A stretch of 64,000 nucleotides of DNA. It comes from Rhipicephalus microplus. Lineage: Eukaryota > Arthropoda > Arachnida > Ixodida > Ixodidae. Of the stretch, positions 10,830 to 18,239 are shown piece by piece. Within the stretch, counting starts at the first letter, position 1. The number at the start of each line of letters is the position of its first letter. A program made the translations under genes and the position numbers. Below the pieces are notes generated by a model. That model searched no databases. It had not been told where the DNA came from and saw only the letters and a list, made by a program, of their open reading frames with translations. The stretch spans positions 71,596,956-71,660,955 of the forward strand of contig NC_134709.1 in assembly GCF_043290135.1 (NCBI RefSeq). Direction: 5' to 3'.

Positions 10830-10975
10830 TTTAACACCCCCTCCTACAACCACGTTAACCAATTTAGCCATCGACCCAAGTAAGTCGCAATTTAACACCC
10901 CATTTCACAACCACGTTAACCAATTTAGCCATCGACCCAAGTAAGTCGCACTTTAACACCCCGTTAACCAATTAT
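10830..10975 (+). repeat. 61-bp tandem repeat carrying a donor-like site
   Basis: Unit 1 is 10830-10890, unit 2 is 10891-10951, and a partial unit 3 starts at 10952. Each opens with TTTAACACCCC and includes AACCAATTTAGCC. Full units end in CGACCCAAGTAAGTCGCA, where CAA|GTAAGT fits a 5' splice site. Confidence 0.85.
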
Positions 10976-11000
10976 ATGGTCCGCATCCACCTCAGTGTTC

Positions 11001-12429
11001 CCCCGAGGGAAGCTGCGGGCAATTTTTTTCTGCATTTCCTAGGAGTAGGGCACTTGGCGAACCAATTTAGCCGCCGGTCTGAAGCCAGATGATGGGCTGT
11101 GTATTAGAAGACTGGACTCAAAATTGACCGCAGAAACATTACCATCAAATTCAATGTGAATAAAATAAAGACGAGATTGAAAAAATATTATTCCATTTTA
11201 TTGTAATGTTTCTGAACATCTGTGTTTGATGTGTTTTTTTGCTGCTATTTTTTATAGTTGATAGAAATGGTATTCAGCACCATCTGCCGGAAACGTTTGC
11301 CAGTTTGTATACTGTATACGTGCAGACATACGAATACGCACACGAAAGCGTGTAAGGAACCATCAGACCTTCTAACAAACAGAATGGTCTGGCTACACTC
11401 TTCATACGTACGTTTTTGTGAACTGAATCTTTACTTCCTCATTGCTCGTTGATGAAATTACCTTCCAGACGTCTTGAGTCTATTTCTCAATTTTTCTTCA
11501 CTGTAGTCGCGTCATTATTAGGCATTTGAAGTATACGTTAGAAAAGTACACGAACTTGAGCTTCTTGGTAGATATTCATAGTACCAAACAATGCGATACA
11601 GGAAAGATGAGAAAGTTATGGTCTTGTTTCATCTTTCTCGCTCATTACAGAATATTTTACAGCGCAACGAATTGGATTTGGACAGAGAAGGAACACAGCA
11701 CTGAACTCACAACTGAAATTTATTTGGAAAAGGACAGAACGTATATATATAAAAAGCAATGGCTCATCAAAACTGTGCGCATGCGTTTATGCGTTACAAC
11801 GCAACATGATTCATGTCTTGTCTAACAGGTAGTTATAGTCATCTTAAATATTCATAGGTAGATGGCTTGTGCACTTGTTATTGGATGTAATGGAATTGCT
11901 TCCGCTATTTTACGCGTGCTCTGAACAACGTATCTGTATTTTAGAGCTGTTTTCTGCAAGTGGGCTCACAACCGCATGATCTACAATGAGTTTCCAAAAG
12001 TGTCGTGATTGCAGCAACTGATAGCGTCAGCTCATGCTCTAGTAAACGCACCTTTTCGGGTTTCTAGGCACACTGAGAAAAAAAATTGGCCCCCACTATA
12101 CTCATGTCCAGAGTGAAGTTCGCAGCACGCACCGGTGCGGTAAAGAAGATCGATAGAGAAGCGTGTTAGGTTTGATTCCCCTGAACGCACACGCTGAGCG
12201 TGCTGAGACCAATTGCTCGGTGGAAGATTGGATCTTTCGTAGCGCTCGGCACGCCCAGAGGTACAGTTTAGTACCCTTGGTGTCCGGGCTGCCCTCGGCT
12301 TTTGCTCAATGCAAATTCTACAAATCCTTTTTGCGAGCCTACGTCCCACGTCCGTCGACTCGATGAAGTCAAAACACACAAAAACAGCAACGATCTGTAT
12401 TCCTGTGTGTTGCTTAAAAAACTGGGAAA
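11001..12429. other. No gene recognised
   Basis: Short frames at 11258-11452 and 11526-11825 and a 162-codon minus frame at 12032-12520 show no recognisable family. The last one overlaps repeat B at its upstream end, which argues against a gene. Confidence 0.45.
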
Positions 12430-12619
12430 AAATCACAACATATCTACGGAGTGAATGTTGATAAGTGGGGCGAAGCGTCTGCCAGTTCATTTGCACTTCC
12501 GTCCGTCCGTTCGTTCTCACTTCCTCCGTTCATGCGTCCGTCCGTGCGACTGTCTGTGCGCCCGTACGTCCGTCCGCCCATCTAGTGAACACTCCAAGTA
12601 CCGCCATCGTGCATCTTTT
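12430..12619 (+). repeat. Repeat B, left piece (split copy)
   Basis: It opens with CATATCTACGGAGTGAATGTT and GGGGCGAAGCGTC, passes through a degenerate CGTC/CCGT-rich stretch, and ends CACTCCAAGTACCGCCATCGTGCATCTTTT. The same order is seen in the minus-strand copies at 30.5 and 55.2 kb. It is cut at the T-run by repeat A. The missing continuation resumes at about 16194 and, after a second insertion, at about 21184. Confidence 0.8.
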
Positions 12620-12660
12620 AAATACGAAGCAATTCTTAGCGAACTTCGGCGACTTTGAGC

Positions 12661-12864
<204 letters not shown>

Positions 12865-13023
12865 TCAGCCGCCTACGACATTTAGCTCTCCTAGCCGTTA
12901 CGATAATAATATCAATATGAAACTTAGTATAGCATAACATGACTGTATGGAAAACACATTTGACTTGTCATGACATGAAAATCATGACATGTTTGTCATG
13001 AATGTCCTCATTTACAATTCCTG

Positions 13024-13613
13024 GTCCCACTGCTCTTGCGGTGGTTTCGTTCACATGGCATGTTGCAAAACTGGTACGGTATGACATGACTTCATGGCGA
13101 ACACAAGCGACAGACCCTAACATGAAAATCATGACATGCGCGGCATGTAACAACATGACTACCTGCCACACTCATGATGCGCTGGTGGCTGTTTCGCTAG
13201 CTTCACTTATACCAAATTTGGTATTACGGGACGTGAATGGATGACGAAGGTGTGATACTGGTGCAAACGTGATAAACATGAGATGTGTGTCATCTAGCGA
13301 CTTGATTACATGTTACGCTCATGATGCGCTCATGGCCAGTTCGCTAGCTTGCCATGTACCAATGTCGGTATTACGCGACATGAGCGGACGACATAGGTAA
13401 ATGACACATCCAAACATAGTAATCCCGACATGCGTGTCATGTAAGAACGTGACTGCATGCTACACTCATAATGCGCTCGCTGCCGTTTCGCTAGCTTCAC
13501 ACACATCAAATTTGGTATTACGGGACGTCAATAAAGGACGATGGTATGACTGGTGAAGACATGATAATCATGAGATGCGCCACGTGTGAGACCATAACTA
13601 CACTCCACAGTCA
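13024..13613. repeat. 147-bp tandem array within repeat A copy 1
   Basis: The anchor CTCATGATGCGCT recurs at 13171, 13318 and 13465 (once as CTCATAATGCGCT), a period of exactly 147. After the MITE, equivalent anchors are at 15755 and 15902, again 147 apart. Units are rich in CATGA and TCATG palindromes and share GTTTCGCTAGCTTCAC and AAATTTGGTATTACG. Divergence between units suggests age. Confidence 0.85.
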
Positions 13614-13878
13614 AGGCGCCAATACATTTCGAGGTGACGCGGTGCGCGTGCTCGTCGGCGTTCATTTCGTCGCGTCACACCGTCATTGCCACGCCACGCA
13701 CCAGTCCTGCCATATACTCGCAGGCGCGCGCCGCGCTGCGTTGCTTTGACGCATGTGCATTTCAGCGCGTCTGGCGTCCGTTCGTTACGAAAAGAGGGAG
13801 ACGCAGTGGCGTCTGGGTAACGCATCGGCGCGAAATGCTTCCTGTAGCATTTCACGCCGGTTTACTTCGGTCTGCGGC

Positions 13879-15650
13879 GATGGACACTGATGATGATGAT
13901 GAAAAACATTTATTACAAAAGAGAGAGGTACGGGGCCAAAGCATGACCCTGCTACATGGTCGGCGTCCTTAGTCCGGGACACCGCATGACGAGGCCCCTA
14001 CTCGCGCCCGTCTCACCAGAGCCCGTTGAGACTCTAGTGATGAGCAGTTGAGGAGGGCAGTCTCCCATGCCTCTCGGGAAGGGGTAGGGGAAGGGGGTAG
14101 GTGGGGATTTTTCGTACATGCCCATACCATGTGGAAGATATCACACGTCTCCCCACAGTGTGGGCACCGCCCATCTGTGTTCGCATCGAAATGCTTTAGG
14201 ATTGCAGGACAGAGTACAGTACCTGTCTGCAGGCGCCTTAGAGTTCGCTCTTCCGCCTTACTCAGCCCCTTTGCAGGAGCCGGGTAAAGACGGTGAGTGT
14301 CACGATAATAGGTGAGAATTTCTTTGAACCGCAGCAGCGGTGTATTGGCCTCCGAGTCATAAGAGCCAAGGTGAGGAGCCCGGTGGGTAAGCGCTCGGGC
14401 GGCCGCGTCAGCAGCCTCATTACCTCGTAGGCCCTGATGGCCAGGAGCCCATACGATGCGTTTCGGGGCTGGATCAGCGAGAGCCCGTTTTAGAATTTGG
14501 CTGGCTAGGGGGGATATCTCTCCTACCAAGTAATGAGTACATGTTTTCCTGGAGTCCGTGATGATAACTTTCGAGTTGGGGTCTTCAGCAGCAAGCGCTA
14601 TCGCGACTTCCTCAGCGCGCTCTGGATTTTGTGCTCGGAACGAGAGCCCATTGACATGCTTTTCCCGGTGAACTACAGAGGCCGTGTAAAATCCCGTGGG
14701 CGAAGGCCCTGCTATATCTACGTAGAATACACCAGGTCGGGAGCCGTGTTGCCTCTCAAGCGTCCGAGTCCGCGCCTGTCTTCTGCTTTCGTGCGTGTGC
14801 TTATCCATGTTACTGGGGAGTGGAGCGACCGAGAGCTTATGCCGCCACAGTTCCGGAATACGCTCCGCCTCCTCTGCAGTGCAAGTGTGTTGTATATGTA
14901 AGCGGTTTAGCAGGCGGCGCCCGGGAGCCGTCTGCACGAGCCGCGTATATTGATTCATAAGGTGGGCCTTCCGCAACTCCTGGTAGGAGTTGAGCACACC
15001 TAACGCCTTCAGTTTGGCGTTGGAAGTGGCCACCGGGAGATCCAGAGCTCGTTTAGTAGCCTTACGAATGATGGCATCTATTCTTTCGTCTTCTTGCTTG
15101 TTAGTGCGAAGGTATGGGACGGCGTAGAGGATCCGGCTAGTCACGAAGGCATGCGCGAGCCGAAGCGCGTCCCTGCCCCGCAGACCACCCCGCTTGTTGG
15201 AAACGCGGTGGATCATGCGCCCTACCTGTTCGCCTATTCTCTTGAGTTTCGCTATAGTGGAGTCTGGTCTGAGTCTGTGGTGAATGAACAGGCCCAGAAT
15301 CCGGAGCTCCTCCACCTCTCTGATGGGAACCCCAGACAGGGAGATGTGTATGGCTGACTTATCTCTTGGCTTCGCTCTAACGTGCAGAAGCTCTGATTTG
15401 TTTGGAGCACATTGGAGTCCACAATCGTTGGCATACGCCTCGACTATGGATGCGGCCTGCTGAAGGCGTTCCTGCATTTCACCAAGGCTCCCTTCAGTGG
15501 TCCAGATTGTAATATCGTCGGCATATACTGCGCGTTGTGTGCCTTCCACCCTGGCCAATTCGCTTGGAAGGCGCATCATAGCAATGTTGAAAAGGAGTGG
15601 TGATAACACTGCTCCCTGTGGGGTACCCCGTGTTCCCATGATGGACACTG
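13879..15650 (-). mobile_element. 5'-truncated I-type LINE with 11-bp target duplication
   Basis: The insertion 13890-15639 is flanked by the identical 11-mer GATGGACACTG at 13879-13889 and 15640-15650. On the minus strand it begins within RT motif B and ends with ...AATAAATG and a short CAT-repeat tail. It contains a single long open frame. The perfect duplication and uninterrupted frame suggest a recent insertion. RNase H after the RT places it among I-type LINEs. Confidence 0.9.
13969..15639 (-). CDS. LINE RT (C-terminal part) plus RNase H plus zinc knuckle
   Basis: An open frame of about 556 codons. It starts at motif B (RGTPQGAVLSPLLFN), followed by motif C YADD (complement 15513-15524), a KSELLHV motif and thumb. 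The RNase H domain shows YVDIAGPSPTG (complement about 14711), RAEEVAIALAA, IITDSRKT, and WAPGHQGLRGNEAADAAAR, so all four acidic positions are present. The C-terminus has CPHCGETCDIFHMVWAC, a C-x2-C-x7-H-x4-C knuckle (complement about 14115-14166). RT motif A and everything upstream are lost by 5' truncation, so it cannot copy itself although the frame is intact. The ATG at 15639 is likely fortuitous. Confidence 0.85.
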   Translation of the reverse strand: MGTRGTPQGAVLSPLLFNIAMMRLPSELARVEGTQRAVYADDITIWTTEGSLGEMQERLQQAASIVEAYANDCGLQCAPNKSELLHVRAKPRDKSAIHISLSGVPIREVEELRILGLFIHHRLRPDSTIAKLKRIGEQVGRMIHRVSNKRGGLRGRDALRLAHAFVTSRILYAVPYLRTNKQEDERIDAIIRKATKRALDLPVATSNAKLKALGVLNSYQELRKAHLMNQYTRLVQTAPGRRLLNRLHIQHTCTAEEAERIPELWRHKLSVAPLPSNMDKHTHESRRQARTRTLERQHGSRPGVFYVDIAGPSPTGFYTASVVHREKHVNGLSFRAQNPERAEEVAIALAAEDPNSKVIITDSRKTCTHYLVGEISPLASQILKRALADPAPKRIVWAPGHQGLRGNEAADAAARALTHRAPHLGSYDSEANTPLLRFKEILTYYRDTHRLYPAPAKGLSKAEERTLRRLQTGTVLCPAILKHFDANTDGRCPHCGETCDIFHMVWACTKNPHLPPSPTPSREAWETALLNCSSLESQRALVRRARVGASSCGVPD

Positions 15651-15755
15651 GTCGCGCCTGGCGTCAGACCAAAGAGTGTTCGCGTTTTGCTAACGTAGCG
15701 TCACTGTGCCCAGCGTGCGCACGCGTCAACGCTACATTGGAGTGTATTGGGCCCT

Positions 15756-16080
15756 TCACGATGCGCTCGCGGCTATTTTGCTAGCTCCACATGTACCAAA
15801 TTTGGTGTTACGTGACGTCTATGAATGACGAAATTATATGACTGGTGCAAACATGATAATACTGACAAGCGTGTCATGCAAGAACATGTCAACATACCAG
15901 GCTCGTGGCGTACCGCGTTCGTTTCGCTAGCTCCACATGAATAAATGATGAGTGAATAAATGATGCTCCACATGAATAAATGATGCTCGCTCCACATGAA
16001 TAAATGATGAATAAATGACGTGAATAAATGACGAAGGTAAACGACACACTCAAACATAATTATGACACGTAAGCCATGGG
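15756..16080. repeat. 147-bp array of repeat A copy 1, distal part
   Basis: Two diverged units with anchors at 15755 and 15902. Within the second lies a small local duplication of CACATGAATAAATGATG (about 15931-16020), which stretches it. Confidence 0.75.
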
Positions 16081-16193
16081 CGGAATCATATACCTCAACC
16101 TCGTAACATTGTGCTGATTTTAAAGTGACAAATCAACCTTTTTCATTCGTGCTTCGCATATCATCGATTCCCTCTTTACGTAGAATCTGGCAA

Positions 16194-16325
16194 TTTTTTC
16201 ATTATATATTCATATAGAAGGACCGCAATTCAGCAGACATTCCAAGGACAAAACTATATGTGCATGGCTACTAATACTACGACAACAATGACTACTACAT
16301 ATGACTACTACAATGACTACTACAG
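16194..16325 (+). repeat. Repeat B, middle piece
   Basis: TCATATAGAAGGACCGCAAT and CAGCAGACATTCCAAGGAC, followed by a TAC-rich trinucleotide stretch, match the middle of the B copies at 30.5 and 55.2 kb. It resumes exactly where the left piece (ending 12619) stopped. Confidence 0.8.
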
Positions 16326-16326
16326 G

Positions 16327-17212
16327 GGCTCGACACCGCTGGAAGGATGCCATGCTTACGGCCTTTGCTGTTTCAGGTCACTGTTACCTGGGCAACATGC
16401 TGTGGGCTGCTTGGCGCCTCCTGGCCTGCTTCGGTTGTTGCGCCTTGCTCCAGTCCAACTTCACCGTGTTCGACGCCCATTCCTCGCGCAGTGAATGATT
16501 TCACCTGCTCGCGAAAGGGAAACGCCTCTTGGCTGACTGACCTCAGCTGTGCTGCGCACAGGGGAGTTTCTGGCTCGTCTTGGCTGGTACCCGATTCCTG
16601 GCTTCTGGAATGGCGACCGGTCACGTTCGGTTTTCCAAACATGGATGGAAACGACCTTCTCGCCTGGCAACGTGGCTCATCTGTCACGATGGCTGGACAG
16701 CGCAGTGCTCTATTCAAGCGTCAGTTTACGACTTGCTGGTTTGGGCTCGACACCGCTGGAAGGATGCCATGCTTACGGCCTTTGCTGTTTCAGGTCACTG
16801 TTACCTGGGCAACATGCTGTGGGCTGCTTGGCGCCTCCTGGCCTGCTTCGGTTGTTGCGCCTTGCTCCAGTCCAACTTCACCGTGTTCGACGCCCATTCC
16901 TCGCGCAGTGAATGATTTCACCTGCTCGCGAAAGGGAAACGCCTCTTGGCTGACTGACCTCAGCTGTGCTGCGCACAGGGGAGTTTCTGGCTCGTCTTGG
17001 CTGGTACCCAATTCCTGGCTTCTGGAATGGCGACCGGTCACGTTCGGTTTTCCAAACATGGATGAAAACGACCTTCTCGCCTGGCAACGTGGCTCATCTG
17101 TCACGATGGCTGGACAGCGCAGTGCAATATTTAAGCGTCAGTCTACGACTTGCTGGTTTGGGCTCGACACCACTGGAAGGATGCCATGCTTACGGCCTTT
17201 GCTGTTTCAGGT
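16327..17212 (+). repeat. 417-bp tandem monomers at the CR1 5' end
   Basis: GGCTCGACACC starts at 16327, 16744 and 17161, a spacing of 417 both times. Units 1 and 2 differ at only about a dozen visible positions. The third is cut after about 50 bases, at TGCTGTTTCAGGT. Because 417 is 139 codons, the frame stays open across all units. Each full unit contains the initiator-like GCGTCAGTYTACG (TCAGT at 16721-16725 in unit 1), consistent with promoter monomers. Confidence 0.9.
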
Positions 17213-18203
17213 TGGTTACTTAAATAACGCTTCTTTCATAAGAAGTAGCAACCGTTGCTTTCTTGCGGTGTCGTGCCCACCTGAACTTAGGAGTGTTTTG
17301 AAGCGATTATTATCTTGCATGTATGTATGTGGTGCCATGCGTGAACTTTTATTAATCCTGGCCGGTGATGCGGAATCGAACCCCGGTCCTATGAACAAGA
17401 CAGAGGCCGACGCATTCACTCTAGCCCTTACTGAAATACGCGATCTGAAGGAAAGTTACGAAGCTTTGCTCTCAAAACATGCTACCGCCGAGATTGAAAT
17501 TAAACAGCTAAAGCGCAAAGTAGAAACGCTTGAAAAAGCCAACGCTGTTCGAATTGATGATGGGGCTGGTGCAGATGCTGATGCCCTTCGTGCCATGTCG
17601 GACAAAATGAAAGCAGCAGTCAGCGAAATTAAAAGTTTGAGTACCAAGGTGAATTCACTAGAAGAAATCGCCGCTACTCGGTCTGTGACCGCCCCTTCTG
17701 GCTCTGTTGACGCTTTGCGCGATGTGACGAACCAACTGTCAAAAATCACGAATAGGTGCGACGTTGCAGAAAATAGGTTACGTCGGTCTAACCTTCTATT
17801 TTTCGGCATCGAAGATGACCCCAATGAGAACTGGGCAGTCTCAGAAGATAAAAAAGTGAAGTTTTGTTCAGACCACCTAGGCACTTCCATATGTAGTTCA
17901 CAATTAAAGCGCGTGCACAGGCTGGGCAGATTTAACAAAGATAGACGAAGGCCAATTATTGTCAAGTTCACATTTTTTAAGGACAAAGAGCAAATTTTGT
18001 CAAATTCGCGTAAGCTTAAGGGAACTAATTTTTACATACGCGAAGATTTTTCCATGAAAACGAGACAAGCTTGCCAAAAACTTCTGGAATACGCAAAGGC
18101 TCAAAACAAACGCTTTAAGCTATCCGTTGATAAACTTCGCAATGACAATAACACCTACGTTTTCGATCACTCTAGCAACGTAGTTGTGCTGTCTACGAGA
18201 TAG
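16347..18203 (+). CDS. CR1 ORF1 with in-frame monomer leader and 2A-like site
   Basis: A 618-residue frame. Residues 1-290 are translated 5' monomers (two 139-residue repeats and a part). A 2A-like motif GDAESNPGP lies at residues 340-348, preceded by hydrophobic RELLLILA. After it comes a coiled coil (about 349-475, heptads such as EIKQLKRKVETLEKANAV). Then follows an RNA-binding ORF1 core (about 476-618) with RRSNLLFFGIEDD, LKRVHRLGRF, RRPIIVKFTFFKDKEQIL and FYIREDFSMKTRQACQKLL. Alternative starts at ATG 17319, 17337 or 17391 would give ORF1 without the monomers. The protein should coat element RNA. No knuckle is present. Confidence 0.75.
   Translation: MPCLRPLLFQVTVTWATCCGLLGASWPASVVAPCSSPTSPCSTPIPRAVNDFTCSRKGNASWLTDLSCAAHRGVSGSSWLVPDSWLLEWRPVTFGFPNMDGNDLLAWQRGSSVTMAGQRSALFKRQFTTCWFGLDTAGRMPCLRPLLFQVTVTWATCCGLLGASWPASVVAPCSSPTSPCSTPIPRAVNDFTCSRKGNASWLTDLSCAAHRGVSGSSWLVPNSWLLEWRPVTFGFPNMDENDLLAWQRGSSVTMAGQRSAIFKRQSTTCWFGLDTTGRMPCLRPLLFQVGYLNNASFIRSSNRCFLAVSCPPELRSVLKRLLSCMYVCGAMRELLLILAGDAESNPGPMNKTEADAFTLALTEIRDLKESYEALLSKHATAEIEIKQLKRKVETLEKANAVRIDDGAGADADALRAMSDKMKAAVSEIKSLSTKVNSLEEIAATRSVTAPSGSVDALRDVTNQLSKITNRCDVAENRLRRSNLLFFGIEDDPNENWAVSEDKKVKFCSDHLGTSICSSQLKRVHRLGRFNKDRRRPIIVKFTFFKDKEQILSNSRKLKGTNFYIREDFSMKTRQACQKLLEYAKAQNKRFKLSVDKLRNDNNTYVFDHSSNVVVLSTR
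17337..17390 (+). other. 2A-like ribosome-skipping motif
   Basis: MRELLLILAGDAESNPGP fits the D-x-E-x-N-P-G-P consensus. The predicted skip is between Gly (17385-17387) and Pro (17388-17390), and an ATG follows at once at 17391. 2A-like sequences are known at ORF N-termini of several APE-type non-LTR retrotransposons. Activity here is untested. Confidence 0.7.
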
Positions 18204-18239
18204 CTAGAGGCTAACACGAGCACGCGTAAGCGGAGCCAG

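Larger units (their letters stand above)
10359..11000 (+). promoter_or_regulatory. Promoter-like block with duplicated modules
   Basis: The block opens with a hairpin AGATGC-GGA-GCATCT (10359-10373). It contains two imperfect copies of a module with CTT, TCGAACATTC and CAGCTGAC (about 10410-10455 and 10607-10650), a 52-bp tandem duplication, a TATA box with an initiator at the right distance, and two and a part 61-bp units carrying a GTAAGT donor-like site. It is GC- and CpG-rich upstream. It may be a host gene promoter and first exon or the 5' part of a mobile element. No coding exon can be tied to it. Confidence 0.45.
13614..15755 (+). mobile_element. MITE G, copy 1 (interrupted by a LINE)
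   Basis: Termini are AGGCGCCAATACA (13614) and, inverted, AGGGCCCAATACA (complement of the end at 15755). They are flanked by TCA at 13611-13613 and 15756-15758. The uninterrupted array unit reads CACTCATGATGCG, so one TCA is the empty site. Net length is about 381 bp once the LINE is removed. The body is GC- and CpG-rich. It has no coding capacity, and the superfamily is not assignable from these ends. Confidence 0.7.

Noticed and set aside
10361..10883. Overlapping frames of 126 and 147 codons
   Set aside because: They run through tandem duplications and promoter-like sequence. The content is Arg/Ser/His-rich and changes with frame.
12032..12520. 162-codon minus-strand frame
   Set aside because: No recognisable domain, low-complexity in part, and its N-terminal end runs into repeat B.
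13614..13880. CpG-rich block as a CpG-island promoter
   Set aside because: It is the body of MITE G, shared with the copy at 33.7 kb. The TATATGGCAG in it lacks an initiator at proper distance.
13024..16080. 147-bp array as a CRISPR or as nucleosome-phasing evidence
   Set aside because: There are no short repeats with unique spacers, so it is not a CRISPR. The match of 147 to nucleosome core length is noted but is not evidence of function.
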